Source: Novosphingobium sp. PP1Y
Lineage (GTDB): Bacteria; Pseudomonadota; Alphaproteobacteria; Sphingomonadales; Sphingomonadaceae
Reading direction: 5' to 3'
NCBI RefSeq assembly: GCF_000253255.1
Contig: NC_015580.1
Coordinates: 1,811,001 to 1,875,000 of the forward strand
Length of the DNA stretch: 64,000 nucleotides
Both the position numbers and the translations under genes were made by a program. Below the pieces are notes generated by a model, which worked only from the letters and a program-made list of their open reading frames with translations, was not told the DNA's origin and searched no databases. Numbering within the stretch: the first letter of the stretch is position 1; each line of letters starts with the position of its first letter. Positions 47,348-57,951 of the stretch are shown in pieces.

Positions 47348-48873
47348 GCCACGCCCGGCAGCTCGACGCCTGCCGCCGAGATGATGGCGCCCGAACGGAT
47401 CAGCGCATTGGCCGCTTCCAGGTCGGGATGGAAATGGCGGTCCGGGCCAAGCGCAGGGACCTTTGCGCGCACGGCGTGCCTGACTGCCTCCAACGCCTCG
47501 CTCGATTGTAGCGGGGCATGGAAGTCGCATCCTTGCGCGGCGGCCAGCAGTTCGATGCCGACGACAGCGGTGGCATTGCGGGCCATGGCCACGAGGCGAC
47601 GACTCCCGTGCGCAGCCATCGAGACATGGTCCTCCTGGTTGGCGGAAGTCGGGATGGAATCGACGCTGGCGGGATAGGCGCGCTGCTTGTTCTCGGAAAC
47701 GAGCGCGGCGGCGGTCACTTGCGGGATCATGAAGCCGGAGTTGAGCCCGGGCTCGGGCGTCAGGAAGGCGGGCAGGCCGGACAGCGCGGGATCGACCAGC
47801 ATGGCAGTGCGGCGTTCGGAAAGAGAGCCGATCTCGCAGATTGCCAGCGCGATCATGTCGGCGGCGAAAGCGACCGGCTCCGCATGGAAATTGCCGCCCG
47901 ACAGCGCCTCGTCGGTTTCAGGGAAGATCAGCGGATTGTCCGAGACGCCGTTGGCCTCGATGGCAAGGGTCCCGGCCGCCTGCCGCAGCACATCCAGCGC
48001 GGCACCCATGACTTGCGGCTGGCAGCGCAGGCAGTAGGGGTCCTGCACGCGTATGTCGTTCTCGACATGGGAGGCGCGGATCGCCGAACCGGCCATGAGG
48101 CAGCGCAGGACATCGGCGGCGGCGATCTGGCCGACATGGCCGCGCAGCGTGTGGATGCGATGATCGAAGGGCGCGTCCGATCCCTTGGCCGCCTCGGTCG
48201 ATAGGGCGCCTGCGACCAGTGCGGATTGCAGCAGGCGTTCGGTCTCGAACAGCCCCGCAAGTGCCCATGCGCAGGAGAACTGCGTGCCGTTGAGCAGGGC
48301 GAGACCCTCCTTGGGGCCAAGCTCGGCAGGTTCCAGTCCGGCATCGGCCAGCGCCCTTGCGGCAGCCATGCGTTCACCGCGCGCGAAGACATCGCCCACG
48401 CCCAGCATCGTCGCCGCCATGTGGGCAAGCGGCGCGAGGTCTCCGCTCGCGCCGACCGACCCCTGACAAGGCACGACCGGTGTAATGTCCCTTTCGAGCA
48501 TCGCTTCGAGCAGACCCGCCGTGCGTGCCGAGATGCCCGATGCGCCCTGGGTCAGGCTGGCGAGCTTGAGAGCGAGCATCAGCCGGACGACTTCGACGGG
48601 CGTCGGCTCGCCCGTACCGGCGGCATGGCTCAGGACGATATTGCGCTGTAGCTTGGCAAGGTCGGCATCCTCGATGCGGATGCTGGCCAGCTTTCCGAAG
48701 CCGGTGTTGATGCCGTAGACCGGCTCCCCGCGCGCGACGATGCGGGCCACAGCCTGCGCGCCGCGGGCAATGGCCTCGTTCGCCCCGGCATCGAGGCGGA
48801 CACGCGCCCCCCGGTAGATGGCGCGCCATTCGGCCAGCGGAACGCTGCCGGGCTTCAGGGTAACGGTATTCAC
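47344..48873 (-). CDS. hutH: histidine ammonia-lyase
   Basis: 509 residues from a GTG at 48873 that overlaps the hutI stop (GTGA). It removes ammonia from histidine to give urocanate. The MIO prosthetic group forms from Ala142-Ser143-Gly144 in GSVGASGDLAPLAH, which is intact. Other conserved blocks are GEPVYGINTGFGKLAS, RIHTLRGHVGQ, the QDPYCLRCQPQVMGA block, and SADSIPTS-like SVDSIPTSANQEDHVSM. Its end overlaps hutG by four bases. It is the entry step of the pathway. Confidence 0.97.
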   Translation of the reverse strand: MNTVTLKPGSVPLAEWRAIYRGARVRLDAGANEAIARGAQAVARIVARGEPVYGINTGFGKLASIRIEDADLAKLQRNIVLSHAAGTGEPTPVEVVRLMLALKLASLTQGASGISARTAGLLEAMLERDITPVVPCQGSVGASGDLAPLAHMAATMLGVGDVFARGERMAAARALADAGLEPAELGPKEGLALLNGTQFSCAWALAGLFETERLLQSALVAGALSTEAAKGSDAPFDHRIHTLRGHVGQIAAADVLRCLMAGSAIRASHVENDIRVQDPYCLRCQPQVMGAALDVLRQAAGTLAIEANGVSDNPLIFPETDEALSGGNFHAEPVAFAADMIALAICEIGSLSERRTAMLVDPALSGLPAFLTPEPGLNSGFMIPQVTAAALVSENKQRAYPASVDSIPTSANQEDHVSMAAHGSRRLVAMARNATAVVGIELLAAAQGCDFHAPLQSSEALEAVRHAVRAKVPALGPDRHFHPDLEAANALIRSGAIISAAGVELPGVA

Positions 48874-50087
48874 TGGCCTCTCCGAATGCGGGCGTGAAGG
48901 GGATTGAAGCCGATGCGGTAGACAAGCTCGGCCGGGGTCTCGATGTCCCAGATTGCCAGGTCGCAGGCCTTGCCTGCCTCCAGCGTGCCGATCCTGTCGC
49001 CCTGCCCGAGTGCGAGGGCCGCATGACGGGTAACGCCGAGCAGGCATTCCTCGACAGTCATGCGAAGCAGCGTCGCCCCCATGTTCATCGCCAGCAGGAG
49101 CGACGTCATCGGCGATGTGCCGGGGTTGCTGTCCGTAGCAAGCGCCATGGGTACGCCCGCGCCGCGCAAGGCTCCGATAGGCGGAACGCGGCTCTCGCGG
49201 GTACAATAGAAGGCTCCGGGCAGCAGGGTGGCGACAGTGCCTGAACCGGCCATCGCGGCGACGCCGGCATCGTCGAGCCATTCGAGATGGTCGGCCGAGA
49301 GTGCTCCGAAACCTGCAGCGAGGGCTGCGCCGTGCCGGTTCGACAGCTGCTCGGCATGGAGCTTGACCGGCAGGCCGGCCTGGCGCGCCGCCTCGAAGAT
49401 GCGCCGGGTCTGCGCGGGCGTGAAGCCGATGCTTTCGCAGAAGGCATCGACGGCATCGGCCAGCCCTTCGGCGGCAAGCGCAGGGATCATTTCGCGCACC
49501 ACGGTATCGATGTAGCCATCGGCATTGCCGGCGAATTCCGGAGGCAGGGCGTGGGCGCCAAGAAAGGTTGTTGTCACGCCGACGGCGCGTTCGTCGGCAA
49601 GTCGGCGGGCAGCGCGCAGCATGCGCCGTTCGGCATCGAGCGAGAGCCCGTAGCCCGACTTGATTTCGATGGTGGTGACGCCTTCGGCGATCAGCGCGTC
49701 GAGGCGGGGCAGGGCACTTGCGACCAGTTCGGCTTCGCTGGCGGCGCGCGTCGCCGCCACGGTCGAGACGATGCCGCCACCGGCGCGAGCGATCTCCTCG
49801 TAACTCGCACCGGCGAGCCGCAGTTCGAATTCCTGCGCGCGGTTGCCCGCGTAGACAAGGTGCGTGTGGCAATCGATCAGGCCCGGGGTGATCCAGCGAC
49901 CCGCGCAATCGACCGTCTCGTCTGCAGCGAAGTCCGGAGCCAGCCTGCGCGGTCCCGCATAGGCGATCTGGCCGCCGCGCGCTGCCACGACGCCGTTTTC
50001 GACCACGCCGAGACCGGGCCCGGCCATCGTCGCCAGACGCGCATTCATCCAGACCCTGTCGCACTTCACGAGAATCGCGGCCTCCAT
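48870..50087 (-). CDS. hutI: imidazolonepropionase
   Basis: 405 residues, an amidohydrolase-fold enzyme that opens the imidazolone ring to N-formimidoylglutamate. Metal and substrate motifs include WITPGLIDCHTHLVYAGNRA near residue 70, IEIKSGYGLSLDAERRML, TTFLGAHALPPEF, KLHAEQLSNRHGAALAAGFG and ATDSNPGTSPM. It is the first gene of the minus-strand arm, 71 bases from the divergent hutF start, with a HutC-like site between. Overlaps hutH by four bases. Confidence 0.95.
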   Translation of the reverse strand: MEAAILVKCDRVWMNARLATMAGPGLGVVENGVVAARGGQIAYAGPRRLAPDFAADETVDCAGRWITPGLIDCHTHLVYAGNRAQEFELRLAGASYEEIARAGGGIVSTVAATRAASEAELVASALPRLDALIAEGVTTIEIKSGYGLSLDAERRMLRAARRLADERAVGVTTTFLGAHALPPEFAGNADGYIDTVVREMIPALAAEGLADAVDAFCESIGFTPAQTRRIFEAARQAGLPVKLHAEQLSNRHGAALAAGFGALSADHLEWLDDAGVAAMAGSGTVATLLPGAFYCTRESRVPPIGALRGAGVPMALATDSNPGTSPMTSLLLAMNMGATLLRMTVEECLLGVTRHAALALGQGDRIGTLEAGKACDLAIWDIETPAELVYRIGFNPLHARIRRGQ

Positions 50088-50121
50088 TTCGAGAGTGAAA
50101 TCTTGGCATGGACGTGCAATA

Positions 50122-50133
50122 ATGTATAGACAT
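50122..50133. promoter_or_regulatory. HutC operator between hutI and hutF
   Basis: ATGTATAGACAT is a near-perfect dyad matching the TGTATA-GACA type site bound by HutC. It is in the 71-bp gap between the divergent arms, 34 bases from the hutI ATG and 25 bases from the hutF ATG, so one repressor could shut both. The inducer is normally urocanate. Confidence 0.75.
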
Positions 50134-50158
50134 TAAATCGAGCCGATGGAGTCGCGCC

Positions 50159-51519
<1,361 letters not shown>

Positions 51520-51523
<4 letters not shown>

Positions 51524-52227
51524 CACTGCCGCTGGGCGAACGCATTCGCGCCGAAGTGGAGGCACGTATCGTTTCGGGCGAGCTGTCTCCGGGAGAGCGG
51601 CTGCCGACCGAGGCGGAGCTGATGGCGCATTACGGCTGTTCGCGCATGACGGTGAACAAGGCGCTGTCCGCGCTCGCTGCCGCCGGACTGATCGAGCGGC
51701 GCAAGCGTGCCGGCTCGTTCGTGTCCCGGCCGCGGGTACATTCGATGGTGCTGGACATTCCCGACCTGGCCGAGGAGATCGCGGCGCGGGGACAAGTGCA
51801 CCAGTATCGCTTGCGCAAGCGCGAGATCACCGAAGGGCCCGACAGTCCTTTCGGGCCGGAGCGAGGGCGGGTGCTGTCTCTGGCAGGGGTTCACTACGCC
51901 AACGATGCGGCTTTTGCGGTCGAGCATCGCCAGGTCGACCTGACGGCAGTGCCGGATATCGAATTCGTCGATTTTGCCGAGCAGGCGCCGGGGTCATGGC
52001 TGCTGCGGCACGTGCCCTGGGACGAAGCCGAGACGCGCATTGCGGCGGAAGGTGCGGATGCCGAAGTGGCAAGCTGGATGGAGGTTGTGCCCGGAACGGC
52101 GACCTTGTTGGTCGAGCGCAGGACATGGCGCGGCAAGGACAGCATCACTTTCGTGCGCCAGCACTTTCGCGGAGATCTCTACGATCTGGTCGCGCGCTTC
52201 GGCCAGACGGGCGCGCGGCGAAGCTAG
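51520..52227 (+). CDS. hutC: histidine utilisation repressor, GntR/HutC family
   Basis: 235 residues. The N-terminal winged helix (LPTEAELMAHYGCSRMTVNK then ALSALAAAGLIERRKRAGSF) is followed by a UTRA ligand-binding domain (about 95-230; VLSLAGVHYANDAAFAVEHR, TATLLVERRTW). HutC represses hut operons and is released by urocanate. It is coupled to hutF by a four-base overlap, so it is autoregulated through the operator at 50122-50133. No linker or frame problem. Confidence 0.93.
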
Positions 52228-52236
52228 AGGGAGATG

Positions 52237-52267
52237 CCCGCCCGGACGCGCATCGCATCCGGGCGGG
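52237..52267. terminator. bidirectional hairpin between hutC and porin gene
   Basis: CCCGCCCGGA (52237-52246) and TCCGGGCGGG (52258-52267) pair perfectly around an 11-base loop, 10 bases past the hutC stop and 10 bases past the convergent porin stop. There is no T-tract, so strength is uncertain. Confidence 0.6.
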
Positions 52268-52276
52268 ACATCAAGG

Positions 52277-53125
52277 TCAGAAGCCTGCCGAGATCGAGAA
52301 CAGGATCGTCGAGTCGGCGATCTTCGAGCCGTCCTTCGACGAGGCGAAGTTCGGCTGCAGGTAGGCGGCATCCGAGCTGGAGATGTCGGTGTCGACGTAG
52401 GCGACGCCCAGCGTCACCGGGCCAAGCGCGAGATCGGCGCCGAGCGACCAGTCGAGGAATTCACCGGTCGGCGCGATGCTCGTGCCATTCGGGCCAAGGC
52501 CCGAGTTGCCGTTGGAATAGCCCAGGTGCGCGCTGAGCGTGAGCGGCGTATTGGGCACACCGACGCTGGCATCGGACCAGATGTAGACGTTGTCCGACTT
52601 GGCACCCGGATTGTCGGGGATGCCGGCGTTGTAGCTGGCGGCGTTGTTGTAGACCTTGCCGAGCGCCTGCTGCTTGGGCGCGTAGGCGACGCCGACGAGG
52701 AAGTCGGCCGGGCCGAACGTGGTCGAACCCTTGACGTAGACTTCGGCGAAGTCGGTATCGGAGGCGCCGCCCGGATACATGAACCAGGTCATGCCGACGT
52801 CGACGTTGAGGCCACTGGCGATTTCGGTGGCATAGCCGGCGTAGAGGTCGAGCTCCATGTTCGAGCCGCCGAAAGTGCCCCAGCCCGAGAGATTGGACGC
52901 CCAGGTGCCAGCGTACAAGCCGCTCTCATGTTCGACGTTGATGCCGCCCTGTACTGCCATTTCCTCGTCGGTCTGCGAAACGCCGCGGAAGCGGTAGTCC
53001 GAGACGAGGGCGACTTCGCCCGAAACGGTGATGGGGCCGGGAGCGTCCTGCGCGAGCGCAGGAGAAGCCATGCCGAGGCTGGCAGCGGCGAGACCGGCAA
53101 CGCCGGAAAGCAGACGAAACGTCAT
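52277..53125 (-). CDS. TorF-family putative porin
   Basis: 282 residues from the ATG at 53125, after GAGGGTG. A signal peptide (MTFRLLSGVAGLAAASLGMA to ALAQD) precedes the family's opening motif ITVSGEVALVSDYRFRGVSQ, then repeated amphipathic strands (GLYAGTWASNLSGWG, MELDLYAGYATEIASGLNVD, VYVKGSTTFGP) and an ending in aromatic SISAGF, as expected for an outer membrane barrel. The substrate is unknown. The upstream region contains an 18-bp motif shared with 58978-58995. Confidence 0.9.
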   Translation of the reverse strand: MTFRLLSGVAGLAAASLGMASPALAQDAPGPITVSGEVALVSDYRFRGVSQTDEEMAVQGGINVEHESGLYAGTWASNLSGWGTFGGSNMELDLYAGYATEIASGLNVDVGMTWFMYPGGASDTDFAEVYVKGSTTFGPADFLVGVAYAPKQQALGKVYNNAASYNAGIPDNPGAKSDNVYIWSDASVGVPNTPLTLSAHLGYSNGNSGLGPNGTSIAPTGEFLDWSLGADLALGPVTLGVAYVDTDISSSDAAYLQPNFASSKDGSKIADSTILFSISAGF

Positions 53126-53262
53126 ATTTGGAACACCCTCATGTTGACTTGTGTCTTCGTGTTCCATCCTGCGGTCACCTCGTCGCCTGTCGCTGCGTGG
53201 CGCAGGCGTATCGCGATGACCGTGTCGACATTATTTGCGCAAGTTGTCCGCAGCCTTGCCTT

Positions 53263-53280
53263 TCCGTGACAAATTGTTTC
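53263..53280 (-). promoter_or_regulatory. shared upstream motif, copy 1
   Basis: On the minus strand GAAACAATTTGTCACGGA, 138 bases upstream of the porin ATG. It differs by one base from the copy at 58978-58995, which is also upstream of a minus-strand exported-protein gene. Confidence 0.4.
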
Positions 53281-53349
53281 GCATCTGCAGCACGGAGATT
53301 CGGGCGCCGGGGTCCCTTGCCTGTCTGTGGGGCTTGCCCGAACAAAGAA

Positions 53350-53381
53350 GCGGGCGGACACACTTGCGTGTACCCGCCCGC
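53350..53381 (-). terminator. terminator of the SulP gene
   Basis: On the minus strand GCGGGCGG pairs perfectly with CCGCCCGC, with an inner ACAC/GTGT step, and TTCTTTGTT follows. It lies about 50 bases past the SulP stop. Confidence 0.65.
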
Positions 53382-53429
53382 AGATGGCAACCGGACGTGG
53401 AGGTGTCCGACTGCTCAGGGTCAGTTCTA

Positions 53430-54962
53430 TCAGGTCGCCAGCGGCAACGGCTTCAGGATCGAGGCCGGGCCGGTCACCTTGTCCTTGTGGCCGCGCTGTC
53501 GCCGGCGGGAGATCCACTCGCTGAGCGTTTCCGCCGTTGTGTGGTCCATGGCGCGCACCCGATCGAGGTCGAGGTGGACGGGCCGGTCAGCGGGCTGGCG
53601 CTCCAGCACCGCATTGAGCCGTGTCAGGCCGAGGAAGGTGGCCGCGCCGTGCAGCTCGAGACGCGGTCCGGCCTCGTCCTCGTGCTCATGGACCTTGAGG
53701 CCGAGGTTACGGCCGTGGGGCAGGAGTTCGACCAGCGACAGGCCAAGGCCGACAAGCACGCCGGTCAGGAGGTCGGTGGTTACCACCAGGATGAACGTCA
53801 CTGCCCAGATCGCCGCCGGCAGGTAGCCGTGGGCCTTGAGCAGGTGCTGGACATGCTTCAGGCTGACGAGGCGCCAACCGGTAACGACGAGCACGCCGCC
53901 CAGCGCAGCCATCGGCACTTCGCGCAGCAGCCAGGGCAGCAACGCGACGAAGCCGAGGATCCAGACACCGTGCAGGACCGTCGACAGGCGGGTCTTGGCG
54001 CCGGCCTGCACGTTGGCAGAGCTTCGCACGATCACACCGGTCATCGGCAGCGCGCCGACCATGCCGCACAGGAAGTTGCCGATGCCCTGCGCCCGCAATT
54101 CCTTGTTGTACTCGGTACGCACGCCATCATGCATGCGGTCGACCGCGGCGGCCGAGAGCAGCGTTTCGGCGCTGGCGATGAAGGCGATCGCCACGGCGGC
54201 GACGATCAGGCCAGGATTGGCAAGCGGGGCGAACCATTCCGCGCTGGTGGGCAGCGCGAAGGCCGCACCGATCGAAGCAGGTACCTCGATCCGCGCCACG
54301 CCCAGGCCCAGCATCCATGCCACGGCGGTGGCAGCGACCACGCCGAGCAGGGCGCCCGGAACGAGAGCCATCGACTTGGGGCGCAGCTTTTCCCAACCGA
54401 GCATGATGACGATGGTCAGCAGGCCAAGGCCCAGAGCCAGCTCGGTGGCGGACACGCTGGAGAGATCGAGACCCAGAACCCGGGCGGGCATCATCGCGAT
54501 GTTCTCCAGCCCGCTCGACATCGGCTTGGCGTCGAACAGGATGTGGAACTGGCCGATGACGATCAGCGCGCCGATACCGGCGAGCATGCCGTGGACGACG
54601 GCCGGGCTGATCGCGCGGAACAGGCCGCCCATCTTGAGCGCGCCGGCCACCAGCTGGATCACGCCGGCCAGCAGCAGGACCGGGCCGAGCGCTTCGAGGC
54701 CGTTTTCGCGGACGAACTCGAAGACGATGACGGCAAGGCCTGCTGCAGGGCCGCTGACCTGCAGCGGTGAACCGGCGAAGAGGCCCACGATGATGCCGCC
54801 GATGATACCGGTGACGAGGCCCTTTTCAGGCGGCACGCCCGAAGCGATGGCAATGCCCATGCACAGCGGCATGGCAACCAGGAAAACCACGATCGAGGCC
54901 GTGAAGTCGCGCGCGAAGAAGGCAAAAGGCCCATTGCGCGTTTCGGCGGCAGCGCTGCTCAT
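53430..54962 (-). CDS. SulP-family anion transporter, probable bicarbonate carrier
   Basis: 510 residues. About eleven to twelve hydrophobic segments begin with FTASIVVFLVAMPLCMGIAI and include SPLQVSGPAAGLAVIVFEFV, the family core. A cytoplasmic STAS-type domain follows at about 430-500 (LELHGAATFLGLTRLNAVLE; HLDLDRVRAMDHTTAETL). SulP proteins carry sulphate, bicarbonate or other anions. The carbonic anhydrase gene directly upstream, overlapping by four bases, favours bicarbonate. Sulphate remains possible, but no sulphate-assimilation gene is nearby. Confidence 0.88.
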   Translation of the reverse strand: MSSAAAETRNGPFAFFARDFTASIVVFLVAMPLCMGIAIASGVPPEKGLVTGIIGGIIVGLFAGSPLQVSGPAAGLAVIVFEFVRENGLEALGPVLLLAGVIQLVAGALKMGGLFRAISPAVVHGMLAGIGALIVIGQFHILFDAKPMSSGLENIAMMPARVLGLDLSSVSATELALGLGLLTIVIMLGWEKLRPKSMALVPGALLGVVAATAVAWMLGLGVARIEVPASIGAAFALPTSAEWFAPLANPGLIVAAVAIAFIASAETLLSAAAVDRMHDGVRTEYNKELRAQGIGNFLCGMVGALPMTGVIVRSSANVQAGAKTRLSTVLHGVWILGFVALLPWLLREVPMAALGGVLVVTGWRLVSLKHVQHLLKAHGYLPAAIWAVTFILVVTTDLLTGVLVGLGLSLVELLPHGRNLGLKVHEHEDEAGPRLELHGAATFLGLTRLNAVLERQPADRPVHLDLDRVRAMDHTTAETLSEWISRRRQRGHKDKVTGPASILKPLPLAT

Positions 54963-55648
54963 TCCGCGGCCTCGGCCAATTCGGTGGCGATGCGGGTGCG
55001 GGCCTTGAGCGCGACGGGCAGTTCGCGATCCTCGCGCAGGGCCACGAATTCGCCGGTATCGCCGTCGAGGCCGAGGACCTGGCCGGCGTGGATGTCGACG
55101 AACCAGCCATGGAGCGACATTTCGCCGCGGGCGATGGCTGCCGCGACCGATGGATGGGTGCGCAAGTGGGCGATCTGCGCGATCACGTTCTCGAGGCTGA
55201 TGGCGCGCACGCGCTCACGCTCGCCCAGTTCGGGGTGGCAGGTGGTCACGATATGCTCGGCCGCCGAACCGTGGCGCAGCCATGCTGCGACATTGGGCAT
55301 CTTGTCGAGGCCGACCGGGTTGCTCAGTGCCTTCATCGCGCCGCAATCCGAGTGGCCGCACACGATGATGTCGCGCACGCCGAGGGCAGCGACGGCATAT
55401 TCGACCGTGGAGGATACGCCGCCGTTCATCGTTGCGAAGGGCGGGACGATGTTGCCGGCATTGCGGCAGACGAACAGGTCGCCGGGCTGGGCCTGCATGA
55501 TCTGCTCGGGGACGATGCGCGAATCCGCGCAGGAAATCATCAGCGCCTTGGGCTCCTGGCCCTGGGTTGCCAGCTTGCCGAACAAGTCGCTGCTGGCGGG
55601 GAAGATCGTCTTCTCGAAGCTGAAGACGCGACCGATCAACTCGTTCAC
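54959..55648 (-). CDS. beta-class carbonic anhydrase
   Basis: 229 residues. The zinc ligands are Cys40, His99 and Cys102 (ISCADSRIVPEQI; VCGHSDCGAMKAL), and the Asp42-Arg44 dyad needed for activity is in place. RNAGNIVPPF and SSTVEYAVAALGV complete the family core. It interconverts CO2 and bicarbonate in the cytoplasm. It overlaps the SulP transporter gene by ATGA and should be cotranscribed, giving a bicarbonate uptake and conversion pair. Confidence 0.95.
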   Translation of the reverse strand: MNELIGRVFSFEKTIFPASSDLFGKLATQGQEPKALMISCADSRIVPEQIMQAQPGDLFVCRNAGNIVPPFATMNGGVSSTVEYAVAALGVRDIIVCGHSDCGAMKALSNPVGLDKMPNVAAWLRHGSAAEHIVTTCHPELGERERVRAISLENVIAQIAHLRTHPSVAAAIARGEMSLHGWFVDIHAGQVLGLDGDTGEFVALREDRELPVALKARTRIATELAEAAE

Positions 55649-55779
55649 GTTGATTACCTTTCCTTGGGTAGAATCGTCCTGCGGGTTTTCCCCTCAGGTT
55701 CTGCTCCAAGAGCTAGGTGGCGTGCTTGTCCGTCATTGTTCGCGAACGTTACGAAGTTTTGCTGCGGTGCGGCGATTCG

Positions 55780-57105
55780 TCATTCGGGCGCAAGTGGCAG
55801 GCGGACGGTCGCGCGAAGGCCGCCGTCGCGCCGATTGCGCAAGTCGAGCGTTCCGTTCTCCGCGCGCACGGCCTTCTGGACGATCGGCAGGCCAAGCCCC
55901 ATGCCTGCGGTGTCGCGGCTGCGCGCCGTATCGAGACGCACGAAGGGCTGGAGAGCATCGGCGATGCGGTCTTCCGGGATGCCGGGACCATCGTCCTCGA
56001 CGACGACTTCCGCGCCGTCGCCGTCGCGGCGCACGGTGACCCGGACGTTGCCGCCATAGTGAATGGCGTTTTCGATGAGGTTGGATAGCGCGCGTCGTAT
56101 GGCCACCGGCCGGGCCTTGATGATGACGCCGGGTGTGCCCTCGAACCGAGCGTCGGCGCCATGGTCTGCAGCGGTATCGACGAGCGTTTCGGCCATGATC
56201 GAGAGGTTGATGCGCTCGGACGGAATCGTTTCGCCGCCGTTGTCGATATAGGCCTGGATCGATTCGATCAGCATGCGCATCTCGTCGATGTCATGGGAAA
56301 TGCCTTCGCGCACCTCCTGCCCGATGCTGCCGTCGTCGAGGCGCAGGCGCATGCGCGATAGCGGTGTCTTGAGGTCATGCCCGATCGCCAGCATCGTCTG
56401 CGTGCGGTCGACCAGAGACTGGTGGATGCGTTCCTGCATGTCGTTGAGCGCGCGGATCAGCTGGCGCATCTCGTCCGGGCCGCGTTCGGGCACGGGCTGG
56501 GGCGGTCCGGAGCCCAGTTCCCGGGTCGCACCGATCAACGAGCGCAACGGCTTGAGCATCGCGCGCAACAGCACCCAGGCGAAGGCGATCAGCAGCAGAG
56601 TGGGCAGGATCATGCTCACGAGCCGCCCGGCGGTCAGCTTCCAGGCGGCATTGGCGTGGGTGTGGAACTTGAGAATGCTGCGGTCCGACAGCAGGATCGA
56701 GCCGCCGATATTGCCTTTGCCCGGAAGCTCCTCAAGGTGCAGTTCGATGTCGCCCGTGGCAAGGGTGGGTTCGATCTCCACGACTTGCGCGCGCAAGTTG
56801 GCGAGGCCCAGCGATCCGCGCTTGCGGTCAGAGGGGGGCGACCACTCGAGCGAAAAGCGATCCGTGCTCAGCGCATCGGCGATGGCGTCGCGCTCCACGC
56901 CCGGCGCACGCTCTATGGCGCGGGTCGCCAGCACGAGGTTTTCGGCAATCCGCTCGGCATCGTCACGGCGCAGTTCGAACGAGTTGACACGTTCGAACAG
57001 CACCGTGTTGGCGATGATGTCGACGACGAGGACAAGCAGGAGAACGGCAAGCAGGCGCTCTGGCAGGCCGAGGCGCCGGAACAGTCCCATGCCGCGCGAG
57101 AGCAT
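55780..57105 (-). CDS. EnvZ-like membrane sensor histidine kinase
   Basis: 441 residues. TM1 is about residues 17-38 (LLAVLLLVLVVDIIANTVLF), a periplasmic sensor of about 125 residues follows, TM2 is about 163-185 (SMILPTLLLIAFAWVLL), then a HAMP linker, a HisKA domain with the phospho-His in MLAIGHDLKTPLSRMRLRL and an HATPase domain (NLIENAIHYGG; VEDDGPGIPE; GMGLGLPIVQKA). The signal is unknown. Its ATG overlaps the regulator stop by one base (TGATG), so the two are made together. Confidence 0.93.
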   Translation of the reverse strand: MLSRGMGLFRRLGLPERLLAVLLLVLVVDIIANTVLFERVNSFELRRDDAERIAENLVLATRAIERAPGVERDAIADALSTDRFSLEWSPPSDRKRGSLGLANLRAQVVEIEPTLATGDIELHLEELPGKGNIGGSILLSDRSILKFHTHANAAWKLTAGRLVSMILPTLLLIAFAWVLLRAMLKPLRSLIGATRELGSGPPQPVPERGPDEMRQLIRALNDMQERIHQSLVDRTQTMLAIGHDLKTPLSRMRLRLDDGSIGQEVREGISHDIDEMRMLIESIQAYIDNGGETIPSERINLSIMAETLVDTAADHGADARFEGTPGVIIKARPVAIRRALSNLIENAIHYGGNVRVTVRRDGDGAEVVVEDDGPGIPEDRIADALQPFVRLDTARSRDTAGMGLGLPIVQKAVRAENGTLDLRNRRDGGLRATVRLPLAPE

Positions 57106-57881
57106 CAGGTACGGGTCACTTCCGCCCTGAACATGTAGCCGACGCCGCGCACCGTGACGATCGGCGACTCCTTGTCTTCGGTCTGGAGCTTGCGACGCAG
57201 TCGGCTGACAAGGACGTCGATGCTGCGATCCGAGCTGTCGCCGATACGCGAGCGCGACAGTTCCATCAGGCGCTCACGCCCGAGCACCCGCTGGGGATAG
57301 CCCAGGAAGGTGGAGAGCAGGTCGAATTCCGCACCCGTCAGGTCGACCATGGCGCCGTTCGGAGAGCGCAGTTCGCGCCGCGCGAGCGAAACCTGCCATC
57401 CATCGAAGTAGATCAGTTCGGGCGCGCGGCCGTCGGCGGGGCTTTCTATGGTACCTTCGTAGCCGCCGCGGCGCAGGACTGCACTGACTCGGGCCGCCAG
57501 TTCGCGCGTACTGAACGGCTTGGGAAGATAATCGTCGGCGCCCAGCTCAAGCCCGAGCACGCGATCTTCCTCGCTGCCCTTTGCGGAGATGAATATGATC
57601 GGAATGTCGCTTTCCCGGCGCAGGCTGCGGAACAGGTCGAAGCCGCTGGTGCCCGGAAGCATGATGTCCAGCACGATCAGCTGGACCGGGGATTCGCGCA
57701 GGGTGACCCACATCTCCGCCCCCGTTGCCGCCGTCAACACGTTGAAACCGCTCTGGCGCAGGGCCCGGGCGGTTAACGTACGGAGCGCACCATCGTCTTC
57801 GACGAGAAGAATGGTGGGGGGCGTAGTGATCATGTCGTGGGGGGATCTGATTCTGTGTGCGAACGTCATCGTCTCTTGCAT
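57105..57881 (-). CDS. OmpR-family response regulator
   Basis: Up to 258 residues. Receiver domain with acidic pocket ILLVEDDGA, phospho-acceptor Asp72 in IVLDIMLPGTSG, and Lys in DYLPKPF; then a winged-helix output domain (LTGAEFDLLSTFLGYPQRVL; DRSIDVLVSRLRRKL; VTVRGVGYMF). It should regulate genes in response to the adjacent kinase, possibly envelope genes. The start is uncertain: the ATGs at 57881, 57869 and 57833 all lack a strong ribosome site, and MITTPPTILLVEDD from 57833 matches family length best. Confidence 0.92.
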   Translation of the reverse strand: MQETMTFAHRIRSPHDMITTPPTILLVEDDGALRTLTARALRQSGFNVLTAATGAEMWVTLRESPVQLIVLDIMLPGTSGFDLFRSLRRESDIPIIFISAKGSEEDRVLGLELGADDYLPKPFSTRELAARVSAVLRRGGYEGTIESPADGRAPELIYFDGWQVSLARRELRSPNGAMVDLTGAEFDLLSTFLGYPQRVLGRERLMELSRSRIGDSSDRSIDVLVSRLRRKLQTEDKESPIVTVRGVGYMFRAEVTRT

Positions 57882-57951
57882 GTTGCCAGGTAAATAGGAA
57901 GGCCGGTGCGGTCAGGCAAACCGCAACGACGCGAATATCGGGATTTTTCGA

